Assembly (NCBI GenBank): GCA_012728955.1
Contig: JAAYED010000110.1
Location: 1-56,262 of the forward strand
Direction of reading: 5' to 3'
DNA: 56,262 nucleotides
Origin: Chloroflexota bacterium
Lineage (GTDB): Bacteria; Chloroflexota; Anaerolineae; UBA1429
The notes beneath the pieces are model-generated. The model worked only from the letters and a program-made list of their open reading frames with translations. It searched no databases and was not told where the DNA came from. Each line of letters begins with the position of its first letter. Positions within the stretch are counted from its first letter, which is position 1. A program made the translations under genes and the position numbers. Below, piece by piece: positions 33,216 to 41,562 of the stretch.

Positions 33216-35282
33216 ATGACAACGGAACGGCTGCACAAGATTCGCAACATCGGCATCATTGCGCACATCGATGCCGGCAAGACCACCACCACTGAGCGCA
33301 TTCTGTACCACACCGGTACCATTCACCGCTCGGGGAATGTGGATGATGGCAATACCACCACCGACTTTATGGTCCAGGAACGGGAGCGCGGCATCACCAT
33401 CCAGAGTGCCGCCATCACCAGTTTCTGGCGTGGGTACCAGCTCAACCTGATCGATACCCCAGGTCACATCGACTTTACCTCCGAGGTGCAGCGCTCGCTG
33501 CGGGTGCTGGATGGCGGCGTGGTGGCTTTTGACGGCGTGGCAGGGGTAGAGCCCCAGTCCGAGACGGTCTGGCGCCAGGCAGACCGCTATGGGGTGCCCC
33601 GGATGGCCTTTATCAACAAGCTCGACCGCCCGGGCGCCAGTGTGGATCGTTCGGCGGAGATGATTCGCGAGCGGCTCGGGGCCCATCCCGTGGTGCTGCA
33701 GATGCCCATCGGCAGGGAGGACTCGCTGGCTGGGGTGATCGACCTGGTGCGCATGCGGGCCCTCTCCGCAGATGTGGACGGGCACGTGGAAGAGAGCCCC
33801 ATCCCTGAGCAGCTGCAGGCCGAGGCGGAGCAGCGGCGCGACCAGATGCTGGCTGCCCTGGCCGACGTGGATGACGAGGTCGCCCTGCTGTATCTGGACA
33901 ATGAGCCCGTGCCACCGGAGCTGTTCGAGGCCGCCCTGCGCGGGGCCACTATCGCCGGCCGTGCCATACCGGTGGTGTGTGGCTCGTCGCTGCGCAACGT
34001 CGGCGTGGTGCCCCTGCTGGATGCGGTCATCGCCTATTTGCCCTCTCCTTCGGACGTGCCCGCCATTGTGGCCAAGTCCGCGCTGGATGGCGATCCGGTG
34101 ACCTGTCCGGTGGACTCGGAGGCACCGTTGGCAGCGCTGGTGTTCAAGATCTCTACCGATCCCTATGTGGGCAAGCTCTCCTTTTTCCGGATCTATTCCG
34201 GAACCATTGCGCGGGGCGATGTAGTGACCAACACGACCACGGGCGAGTCCGCCAAGGTGGGGCGTCTGGTGCGCATGCACGCCGACCGTCGTGAAGAGGT
34301 GGACGCGATCCAGGCGGGGGATATCGGCGCGGTGTTGGGCCTGAAACTGGCGCGTACCGGCGAGACCCTGGCCACCAGCGAGCAGCCGGTGGTGCTGGAG
34401 GATATCAGCTTCCCCACCCCCGTGATCGAGCTGTCCATCACCGCGGGCTCCAAGGCCGGCGAGGAGCGCCTGGGCAACGCGCTGGCGCGGCTGCTGGAAG
34501 AGGATCCCACCCTCACCATCAAGTACAACGAGCAGACCCGTGAGTCGACCCTGGCGGGGATGGGCGAGCTGCATCTGGACGTGATAGTGGACCGCCTGCG
34601 ACGCGAGTTTAACGTGGATGTGGTGGTGGGCAAGCCCAAGGTGGCCTATTGTGAGACCATCACCCGCGCGGTGAGCGCCTCGGGACGTCTGGTCAAGCAA
34701 TCGGGCGGCCACGGGCAGTTTGCCGTGGTGGACGTAGAGGTGGAACCGCTGGAGCAGGGCGGCGGCTTTGTGTTTGAGAATGCCATCACGGCCGGCGCCA
34801 TACCGAAGCAGTTTATTCCCTCCATCGAAAAGGGCATCCGCGAGGCTCTGCGGGAGGGCCCCTTTGCCAAACAACCCGTTGTGGATATCAAGGTCCGGGT
34901 GGTGGACGGCAAGTTCCACGAGGTGGACTCGTCTGACCGCGCCTTTCAGGCGGCGGGTGCCCTGGCACTGCGCGAGGCTGTGCAGCGCGGCCACCCCATC
35001 CTGCTGGAGCCCACCATGAAGGTGGAGGTGATCTCGCCGCAAGAGTACACGGGGGATCTGATCGGCGATCTCAGTGGCAGGGCGGCCATCATCAATGGCA
35101 TCGAGCCTCGCACAGCCGGTGGTCAGGCAATCCATGCGCAGGTGCCGCTGGCCAACATGTTCGGCTATGCCACCACGTTGCGTTCGCTCACTCAGGGGCG
35201 CGGCAGCTTTACCATGCAGTTCTCGCATTATCAGCGTGCCAGTGAAGAGGCCACCAAAGAGCTCCACGCGCGGGTTGCCTAG
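33216..35282 (+). CDS. fusA: Elongation factor G, stand-alone paralogue
   Basis: 688 aa, all five domains present. GTPase motifs: AHIDAGKTT near residue 18, QERERGITI near 57, DTPGH near 85 and NKLD near 138. It promotes translocation and, with ribosome recycling factor, ribosome splitting. The DFMVQERERGITIQSA switch-1 region resembles the EF-G2/mitochondrial EFG2-type and spirochaete-type variants more than the canonical DWMEQE-ERGIT form. There is no rpsL, rpsG or tuf beside it. GGAG lies before the ATG. Expression probably depends on the leader terminator at 33116-33170. Canonical fusA is possible if the genome has no other copy. Confidence 0.92.
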   Translation: MTTERLHKIRNIGIIAHIDAGKTTTTERILYHTGTIHRSGNVDDGNTTTDFMVQERERGITIQSAAITSFWRGYQLNLIDTPGHIDFTSEVQRSLRVLDGGVVAFDGVAGVEPQSETVWRQADRYGVPRMAFINKLDRPGASVDRSAEMIRERLGAHPVVLQMPIGREDSLAGVIDLVRMRALSADVDGHVEESPIPEQLQAEAEQRRDQMLAALADVDDEVALLYLDNEPVPPELFEAALRGATIAGRAIPVVCGSSLRNVGVVPLLDAVIAYLPSPSDVPAIVAKSALDGDPVTCPVDSEAPLAALVFKISTDPYVGKLSFFRIYSGTIARGDVVTNTTTGESAKVGRLVRMHADRREEVDAIQAGDIGAVLGLKLARTGETLATSEQPVVLEDISFPTPVIELSITAGSKAGEERLGNALARLLEEDPTLTIKYNEQTRESTLAGMGELHLDVIVDRLRREFNVDVVVGKPKVAYCETITRAVSASGRLVKQSGGHGQFAVVDVEVEPLEQGGGFVFENAITAGAIPKQFIPSIEKGIREALREGPFAKQPVVDIKVRVVDGKFHEVDSSDRAFQAAGALALREAVQRGHPILLEPTMKVEVISPQEYTGDLIGDLSGRAAIINGIEPRTAGGQAIHAQVPLANMFGYATTLRSLTQGRGSFTMQFSHYQRASEEATKELHARVA

Positions 35283-35311
35283 GCTCCGCAGCGAGACGAG
35301 CCTCCCATTGG

Positions 35312-35346
35312 AAACACGCGCGTGCCACCGGGGTGCGCGCGTGTTT
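35312..35346 (+). terminator. Terminator after EF-G
   Basis: AAACACGCGCG (35312-35322) and CGCGCGTGTTT (35336-35346) form a perfect 11-bp stem ending in TTT. Confidence 0.7.
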
Positions 35347-35367
35347 GCGCATGATGGGGCATACCGT

Positions 35368-35395
35368 TTGGTGGCGCACCGTGCTATGCTATAGT
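35368..35395 (+). promoter_or_regulatory. Candidate promoter of trmFO
   Basis: TTGGTG (35368-35373), 16-nt spacer, TATAGT (35390-35395). The transcript would start a few bases before the ATG at 35406, with almost no leader. Confidence 0.5.
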
Positions 35396-35405
35396 AAGGC
35401 GCAGC

Positions 35406-36761
35406 ATGACAAAGGAATGGCGACCGGTAACGGTGATCGGCGGCGGGCTCGCCGGCTGCGAAGCAGCCTGGCAGATAGCCCGTCGTGGCGTTCCCGTGGT
35501 GCTGTACGAGATGCGCCCTGGACGCAATACCCCCGCTCACCAGACGGATCTGCTGGGCGAACTGGTATGCAGCAACTCTCTGGGATCGACCCTGGTGGGG
35601 CGGGCGCCGGGCCTGCTCAAGGCGGAACTGGAGATGGTCGGGAGCTTGGTATTGGATTGTGCCAGGGAGGCCGCGGTGCCCGCCGGGCGGGCCCTGGCGG
35701 TGGACCGGGAGGCCCTGGCGCAGGCGCTTACGGCGCACATTTCTGCCGAGCCGCGTATCACACTCCTGCGCAGTGAGGTCACTGCACTCCCCGAGGAGGG
35801 CCTGTGCGTGGTAGCTTCGGGGCCTTTGACCTCGCCAGACCTGGCACAGTCCTTGGCCCGCCTCACAGGGAGCGAGCACCTCTCCTTTTATGATGCCATG
35901 GCGCCCATCGTGCAGGCCGATTCCATCGACATGGAGATTGCCTTTCGCGCCTCGCGCTATGACGACGGCGAGGGTGGCGACTATATCAATTGCCCCATGT
36001 CGCGGGACGAGTATGAGGCCTTTGTAGAGGCGCTGGTGAGCGCCAGGCGCGCCCCGCAGCGCGAGTTTGAGCGCGGCGATCCTCACTTTTTCGAGGCTTG
36101 CCTGCCCATCGAGGTACTGGCGGCCCGCGGTAAGGATGCGCTGGCCTACGGTCCGCTGCGCCCGGTGGGGCTGGTGGATCCGCGTACGGGGCGCCGACCT
36201 TACGCCGTGGTGCAGCTCCGTCAAGACAACCTGGCCGGTTCGCTGTATAATCTGGTGGGCTTTCAAACGAGCCTGGCGTGGGATGAGCAGCGTCGCGTGC
36301 TGAGCCTGATTCCCGGGCTGCAGAAGGCCCAGTGGGTGCGCCTGGGACAGATGCATCGTAACACGTTTATCGACTCGCCACGACTGTTGAGCAGGGACTT
36401 GTCATTTCAGGGCAGGTCGGAGCTGTTTTTTGCCGGGCAGTTGATCGGCACGGAAGGCTATGTGGGCTCTACAGCCAGCGGCTTGGTGGCGGGCATCAAC
36501 GCCGCCCGTCGGGCTCAGGGGCGCGATACGCTGGTTTGGCCGGAGCAGACCATGCTGGGGGCGCTGCTGCGCTATGTCACTACGCCTCAGCCGGGCCGCT
36601 TTCAGCCCATCAAGGCCAACCTGGGCCTCTTGCCCTCCCTGGAGATCCGTGCCAGGAGCAAGCGGCAGCGAGGCGAGGCGCAGGCTGAACGCGCCCTGCA
36701 GGCCATGCGGCAATATGTGAGCTCGAGCGGTGTGTTAGAGGACGTGGGAGGGGTAGCCTGA
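35406..36761 (+). CDS. trmFO: Methylenetetrahydrofolate-tRNA-(uracil-54-C5)-methyltransferase (folate/FAD-dependent)
   Basis: 451 aa, full length. TVIGGGLAGCEAAWQIA near residue 10 is the FAD-binding motif, and YEMRPGRNTPAHQTDLLGELVCSNSLGS near 37 is diagnostic of TrmFO, as are YDAMAPIVQADSID and LIGTEGYVGSTASGLVAGINAAR near the C-terminus. The enzyme methylates U54 in the T-loop of tRNA using methylene-THF. Its stop and the start of the next gene overlap as TGATG. Confidence 0.95.
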   Translation: MTKEWRPVTVIGGGLAGCEAAWQIARRGVPVVLYEMRPGRNTPAHQTDLLGELVCSNSLGSTLVGRAPGLLKAELEMVGSLVLDCAREAAVPAGRALAVDREALAQALTAHISAEPRITLLRSEVTALPEEGLCVVASGPLTSPDLAQSLARLTGSEHLSFYDAMAPIVQADSIDMEIAFRASRYDDGEGGDYINCPMSRDEYEAFVEALVSARRAPQREFERGDPHFFEACLPIEVLAARGKDALAYGPLRPVGLVDPRTGRRPYAVVQLRQDNLAGSLYNLVGFQTSLAWDEQRRVLSLIPGLQKAQWVRLGQMHRNTFIDSPRLLSRDLSFQGRSELFFAGQLIGTEGYVGSTASGLVAGINAARRAQGRDTLVWPEQTMLGALLRYVTTPQPGRFQPIKANLGLLPSLEIRARSKRQRGEAQAERALQAMRQYVSSSGVLEDVGGVA

Positions 36762-37663
36762 TGCGTTCCTTGCGCCCATGGATGGTGCTGCTGCTGGTGG
36801 CGCTGCTGTTGCTGGGTGGTTGTGCCCCTGGCGGTGACGAGTTCTCGGGCAGCCGTGCCATGAGCCATGTTCGTCGAATGGTGCGCATGGGTTCCCGTGC
36901 TCCGGGTACGGAGGGCAACGCCGAGGCCGCCCAGTACATCACCAATCAAGTGGAGCGCTATGACTGGAAGGTTGAACGGGATTGTTTCGCTTACGGCGGT
37001 GAGACGCTCTGTAACCTGATCGCGAAAAAGGGTCAAGGGCCCATCGTGCTGGTGGGCGCTCACTATGATACCCGCCCCCTGGCCGATCGGGACCTGGTGG
37101 ATCGCACCCAGCCGGTGCCCGGCGCCAATGATGGCGCCAGCGGGACGGCGGTACTCCTGGAGCTGGCCCGCACTCTGGATACGTCCAATTTGGAGGGCTC
37201 GCAGATCTGGCTGGTGTTCTTTGACGGCGAGGACAGCGGCGAGATCGCCGGCTGGGAGTGGGGGGCAGGTGCCAGTCACCTGGCGCAGCGCCTCACCAAA
37301 GAGCCGCAGAACCGTGTGCAGTATGTGATTGTGGCGGACATGATCGGAGACGCCGACCAGCAGATCTATTACGAATGGTCGTCCACCCTGTGGCTCAAAG
37401 AAGAGCTGTGGCGCCTTGCCGACAGCCTGGGATATGGCGATACCTTCCTCGCCAGCCACAAGCACCATATCATCGACGACCACACGCCTTTTTTGCAGGT
37501 GGGCATTCCGGCAGTGCTGCTGATTGACTTTGACTATCCCTATTGGCATACCTTGGACGACACACCCGACAAGCTGGACGCAGAGAGCCTGCAACGTGTC
37601 GGTGACGTGATCAAGTCCTGGCTCGAGGATGAGCCGCTTGCGGCGCGCGCAATTGCCCGTTGA
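36761..37663 (+). CDS. Secreted M28-family zinc hydrolase lipoprotein (glutaminyl cyclase/aminopeptidase-like)
   Basis: 300 aa. Residues 1-23 form a lipoprotein signal ending in LLLLGGCAPG, with Cys near residue 22 as the lipid anchor. The catalytic domain shows GAHYDTRP near 105 (His, Asp), GANDGASGTAVLLEL near 125, VFFDGEDSG near 155, ADMIGDAD near 195 and HTLDDTPDKL near 265. These are the metal-binding positions of the M28 fold, closest to glutaminyl-peptide cyclotransferase-like members. It is coupled to trmFO by a TGATG overlap. It probably acts outside the cytoplasmic membrane on peptides. Confidence 0.88.
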   Translation: MRSLRPWMVLLLVALLLLGGCAPGGDEFSGSRAMSHVRRMVRMGSRAPGTEGNAEAAQYITNQVERYDWKVERDCFAYGGETLCNLIAKKGQGPIVLVGAHYDTRPLADRDLVDRTQPVPGANDGASGTAVLLELARTLDTSNLEGSQIWLVFFDGEDSGEIAGWEWGAGASHLAQRLTKEPQNRVQYVIVADMIGDADQQIYYEWSSTLWLKEELWRLADSLGYGDTFLASHKHHIIDDHTPFLQVGIPAVLLIDFDYPYWHTLDDTPDKLDAESLQRVGDVIKSWLEDEPLAARAIAR

Positions 37664-37720
37664 TGTTCCCTGGCGGTCGCCCGGAAGGACCGCATGCGAG
37701 GGACCATGCAGGAGGCCAGG

Positions 37721-38875
37721 ATGAGAATCGCGAAACGGATCGAGAACCTTCCACCGTATGTGTTCGCCACGGTGGAAAAGCGCATCGCAGCGGAACGCGC
37801 CCGCGGCAAGGATGTAATCAGCCTGGGCATCGGCAGCCCCGACCTGGCGCCGCCGAAAGAGATCATCGAGGTCATGTACCAGAGCGCGCAACGCAGCGAC
37901 ACCCATGGCTATGCTGGTTACTATGGAACGCCGGCACTCCGCGAAGCCACAGTGGGATATTACGGCCGGCGCTTTGGTGTCGAGCTCGATCCGACCTCAG
38001 AGGTACTGCCTCTGATCGGCTCCAAGGAGGGCCTGGCGAATACGGCGCTGGCTTTTATCGATCCCGGCGACATCGCCCTGGCTACGGATCCGGGTTATCC
38101 CACTTATCGCATGGGTGCGCTGATGGCCGGCGGCGAGTTCTACTCCATGCCGCTCTATCGGGAGAATGGCTGGTTGCCCGATCTGGAGGCCATTCCCGGC
38201 GATGTGCTGGCCCGGGCCACCATCATGTGGCTGAACTATCCCAACAACCCCACCGGTGCCGGCGCGCCCTTGAGCTGGTTGCGGCAGGCGGTGGACTTTG
38301 CAGCGGCGCACGACCTGCTGATCTGCTACGACAATCCCTATTGCGACGTGACCTTTGACGGCTATGTGGCCCCCAGCATTCTGCAGGTGCCCGGCGCAAA
38401 GGACGTGGCCATCGAATTCAACTCGCACAGCAAGACGTACAACATGGCCGGCTGGCGCGTAGGCGTGGCAGTGGGCAATGCCACCGCCATCAACGCCCTC
38501 ACCACCGTCAAGACCAACATCGATTCGGGCATCTTTCGGCCCATTCAGGACGCCGCCACAGCGGCCTATAACGGAGATCAGAGCTGGCTGGCGGATCGCA
38601 ACGCCATCTATCAGCGGCGCCGCGACATCATCCTGGACTGGTTGCCCAAAATCGGTATGTGGGCGGACAAGCCGGTCGGCGGCCTGTATGTGTGGGCACA
38701 TGTGCCCGAAGGGACCACCTGCGAGGCCTTTGCTCTGGACATGCTGGAACGGGCCGGTGTGTGGCTTACTCCCGGAACTGCCTTTGGCACCTATGGCGAG
38801 GGATACATGCGCATCTCGATCTGTATCCCCGAGGAGCGACTGATCGAGGCAGGGGAACGCTTATCACGGGTCTAG
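37721..38875 (+). CDS. Class I/II aminotransferase, LL-diaminopimelate aminotransferase-like
   Basis: 384 aa. ATG 37721 with GGAGG upstream; an in-frame ATG at 37694 is less well placed. RIENLPPYVFATVEKR and ISLGIGSPDLAPP are typical of the DapL-like group. YYGTPALREA, WLNYPNNPTGA, ICYDNPYCDV and SHSKTYNMAGWRVG near residue 238 (PLP Lys) complete fold type I. It probably catalyses transamination in lysine/peptidoglycan precursor synthesis or of another amino acid. The start of hflX follows 11 nt after its stop. Confidence 0.87.
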   Translation: MRIAKRIENLPPYVFATVEKRIAAERARGKDVISLGIGSPDLAPPKEIIEVMYQSAQRSDTHGYAGYYGTPALREATVGYYGRRFGVELDPTSEVLPLIGSKEGLANTALAFIDPGDIALATDPGYPTYRMGALMAGGEFYSMPLYRENGWLPDLEAIPGDVLARATIMWLNYPNNPTGAGAPLSWLRQAVDFAAAHDLLICYDNPYCDVTFDGYVAPSILQVPGAKDVAIEFNSHSKTYNMAGWRVGVAVGNATAINALTTVKTNIDSGIFRPIQDAATAAYNGDQSWLADRNAIYQRRRDIILDWLPKIGMWADKPVGGLYVWAHVPEGTTCEAFALDMLERAGVWLTPGTAFGTYGEGYMRISICIPEERLIEAGERLSRV

Positions 38876-38886
38876 ACACTCGAGAC

Positions 38887-40206
38887 GTGCGCTTGAACGG
38901 ACGCAACGGTAACCACGTACAGCGCGCCTTTCTGGTAGGGGCGCATGTACGCGGCGAGGCAACTCTGTTCGATACCGACGCGTCCTTGGACGAATTGGCG
39001 GACCTGGCGCGCTCTGCCGGTCTGCGGGTGGTGGGGCGCGACCAGCAGAACCTGGATCGCGTCAATCCAGCGACCTATGTCGGCAGCGGCAAGGTTGCCG
39101 AGATCAAGGAAGAGTGCCTCGAGCGGGATGCAGAGCTCGTGATCTTGGACGACGAGCTCTCTCCCGCTCAGCTGCGTACGCTCGAGCGAGAGCTGGGCTT
39201 GACGGTGCTGGATCGCACGGCGCTGATTCTGGACATTTTCGCGCTGCGTGCCAGCACCCGCGAGGGGGCACTCCAGGTGGAGCTGGCTCAGTACGCCTAT
39301 CGTCTGCCGCGCCTCACGCGGCAGTGGACGCACCTCTCCCGTCAGGCGGTGGGCGGTGTGGGCCTTCGCGGTCCGGGCGAGACTCAGTTGGAGAGCGACC
39401 GTCGGGAGATCGGGCGGCGGATGGCGCAGCTGCGTCGCGAGATCGACCAGGTGCGCAACCTGCGTGGCCAGCGCCGGCGCCAGCGTCGGCGACAGGGGCT
39501 CCCCACGGTGGCGATCGTGGGCTATACCAACGCCGGCAAGAGCACGCTGCTCAACCTGCTCACCAGCGCCAACGTGCTGGCACAGGATAACCTCTTTGCT
39601 ACGCTGGACCCCACGACGCGCCGGCTGGAGCTGCCCGGCGGCAAACAGGTGCTCTTTACCGATACGGTGGGCTTTATCCAAAAGCTCCCCACACAGCTGG
39701 TGGCCGCCTTTCGAGCCACGCTGGAAGAGGTCAACGATGCTGATATTCTGCTCCACGTGGCGGATGCCAGCGACCCTCTGCTTTTGCTCAAGGTAGAGGC
39801 CGTGGAGCAGGTGCTGCAGGAGATTGGCGCCGGTGACAAGCCGATGATCCTGGCGCTGAACAAGATCGACCTGGTGGACGCGGGCGCGCTGGAACAGGAA
39901 GAGAGCAACCGCTTTGTGCGACGGCCGGCCACGGTGGAGACCCTCCGGGACAAGTATCAGCGGGTGGTGTACCTCTCGGCTACGCAGAACGTCGGCGTGG
40001 AGGAGCTGCTCGCCCAGGTAGAAGAGCTGCTGCTGGCCGAAATGGTGGTTTGCGAGGCGGTGCTGCCCTACAGCGCCGGCGAAGTGTTGAGCAGCTGGCG
40101 TGAGCATGGGCTGCTGGAGAGTGTCGACTATGCCCCCGATGGGATCCATGTGGAGGGGCGGCTTCCCCGCTGGGCCACCGGCATCCTGGACGATCTGCAA
40201 CCGTAA
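38887..40206 (+). CDS. hflX: GTPase HflX (ribosome-splitting GTPase)
   Basis: About 439 aa from a GTG at 38887. The N-terminal HflX domain contains VGSGKVAEIKEE, and GGVGLRGPGETQLESDRREIGRRM is the family signature. The G domain has VGYTNAGKSTLLN near residue 217, DTVGFIQKLP, and NKID. HflX splits stalled 70S ribosomes. No ATG lies in frame after the preceding stop, so the start must be GTG 38887, TTG 38893, or a codon inside the aminotransferase gene; an AGGGG at 38851 has no usual start codon at the right distance. A strong terminator follows. Confidence 0.92.
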   Translation: MRLNGRNGNHVQRAFLVGAHVRGEATLFDTDASLDELADLARSAGLRVVGRDQQNLDRVNPATYVGSGKVAEIKEECLERDAELVILDDELSPAQLRTLERELGLTVLDRTALILDIFALRASTREGALQVELAQYAYRLPRLTRQWTHLSRQAVGGVGLRGPGETQLESDRREIGRRMAQLRREIDQVRNLRGQRRRQRRRQGLPTVAIVGYTNAGKSTLLNLLTSANVLAQDNLFATLDPTTRRLELPGGKQVLFTDTVGFIQKLPTQLVAAFRATLEEVNDADILLHVADASDPLLLLKVEAVEQVLQEIGAGDKPMILALNKIDLVDAGALEQEESNRFVRRPATVETLRDKYQRVVYLSATQNVGVEELLAQVEELLLAEMVVCEAVLPYSAGEVLSSWREHGLLESVDYAPDGIHVEGRLPRWATGILDDLQP

Positions 40207-40214
40207 GGGCAGTA

Positions 40215-40258
40215 CAGAGGGCGGCCCCAGTTAACTCACTGGGGCCGCCCTCTGTTTG
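40215..40258 (+). terminator. Terminator between hflX and purH
   Basis: A perfect 17-bp stem (40215-40231 with 40238-40254), 6-nt loop, then a short T-rich tail. It can work in both directions. Confidence 0.88.
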
Positions 40259-40283
40259 CTCGGCGTCGTCCAGCGGGAATCGA

Positions 40284-41456
40284 CTAGTGGTGAAAGAGGC
40301 GCAGCCCGGTAAAGGCCATCAGCATGCCATAACTGTTGCCGGCGGCGATGACGTCCTCATCACGCACCGAGCCGCCGGGCTGGGCCACAAAGCGCACGCC
40401 GCTGCGGCTGGCGCGGTCCAGTGAATCGCGAAAGGGAAAGTAGGCATCGCTGCTGAGGGCCACGCCATCCAGGGCATCCAGCCACTCGCGCCGTGCCGCT
40501 GCCGAGAGTCGGGTGGGCACCACGTCAAAAGCCGCCTCCCAGGCCAGCTCTTCTGCGGGGGAGAGGTCTTCGTTCAGATACAGGTCGATGGCATTGTTGC
40601 GATCGGCACGGCTGATGCCCGCGCGGAACCGCAGCGATTGCACCTCCGGATGCTGGCGGAGGAACCACAGGTCCGACTTGTCCGCCGCCAGCCGCGTGCA
40701 ATGCACGCGTGATTGCTGGCCGGCGCCGGTACCCGTGATCTGCCCGTTGTGCGCCAGGCACACCGAGTTGGACTGGGTGTACTTGAGCGCCAGCGTGGCC
40801 ACGATCAGATCGCGCAACCCCTCCTGGGGCAACGTGCGGTTCTCGCTGACGAGGTTGCTGAATGTGTCCGGACCGATGACGGCGTCATTGCGGCGCTGCT
40901 CCAGCCGTACCCCAAAGACCTGCCGGGTCTCCACAGGCTCGGGTACATAGCCCGGGTCCATCTCGAGCACACAGTAGTTGCCGCCGCGCTTCCTGGAGAG
41001 GATGCGCAGCGCCCGCGTCTCATAGCCCGGGGCGATCACGCCGTCGGATACCTCGCGGCGCAGCAGCTCGGCAGTAGCCACGTCGCAGGGCTCCGAGAGG
41101 GCCACCCAGTCGCCAAAGGAAGACATGCGATCGGCGCCGCGCGCCCGGGCGTAGGCGCTGGCCAGCGGCGACAGCTCCAGGTCCTCCACCGCACAAGAGA
41201 CCCGTTCCACCGGCGAGAGCGGCAGGCCGACGGCAGCGCCTGCAGGGCTGACGTGCTTGAAAGAAGCCGCCGCTGGCAGGCCGAGGGCGCGGCTCAGTTC
41301 CTGCACCAGTTGCCACGAGTTGAGCGCATCCAACAGGTTGGTGAACCCCGGACGACCGTTGCGCACGACAAAGGGAAGGTCTCCGCCCTCCATCCAGGCC
41401 CGGGCGGGTTGCTGATGCGGGTTGAGACCATAGCGAAGGACCAGTTCAGAGGGCAT
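40284..41456 (-). CDS. purH: Stand-alone AICAR transformylase (phosphoribosylaminoimidazolecarboxamide formyltransferase)
   Basis: 390 aa, equal to the transformylase half of bifunctional PurH. The IMP cyclohydrolase domain is absent. RYGLNPHQ at the N-terminus and [11 protein letters not shown] near residue 68 (catalytic Lys-His) are diagnostic. [49 protein letters not shown] and [10 protein letters not shown] complete the fold. The enzyme formylates AICAR with 10-formyl-THF in purine synthesis; IMP cyclohydrolase must be encoded elsewhere. GGAG precedes the ATG at 41456. Confidence 0.92.
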   Translation of the reverse strand: MPSELVLRYGLNPHQQPARAWMEGGDLPFVVRNGRPGFTNLLDALNSWQLVQELSRALGLPAAASFKHVSPAGAAVGLPLSPVERVSCAVEDLELSPLASAYARARGADRMSSFGDWVALSEPCDVATAELLRREVSDGVIAPGYETRALRILSRKRGGNYCVLEMDPGYVPEPVETRQVFGVRLEQRRNDAVIGPDTFSNLVSENRTLPQEGLRDLIVATLALKYTQSNSVCLAHNGQITGTGAGQQSRVHCTRLAADKSDLWFLRQHPEVQSLRFRAGISRADRNNAIDLYLNEDLSPAEELAWEAAFDVVPTRLSAAARREWLDALDGVALSSDAYFPFRDSLDRASRSGVRFVAQPGGSVRDEDVIAAGNSYGMLMAFTGLRLFHH

Positions 41457-41562
41457 GCCTCACTCCTGTACAGGGATTGCAGCGGGTCGGTGCACTGTAA
41501 GGACCACCAACCCGCCGTGTTCACAGAACGGGAACCGCTCAGGCCATTGCCAGCGCAGACGG

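Noticed and set aside
33024-36356. 1110-codon minus-strand frame opposite EF-G and trmFO
   Set aside because: Both plus-strand genes have complete family motifs; the antisense product is His/Gln-rich low-complexity sequence typical of shadow frames.
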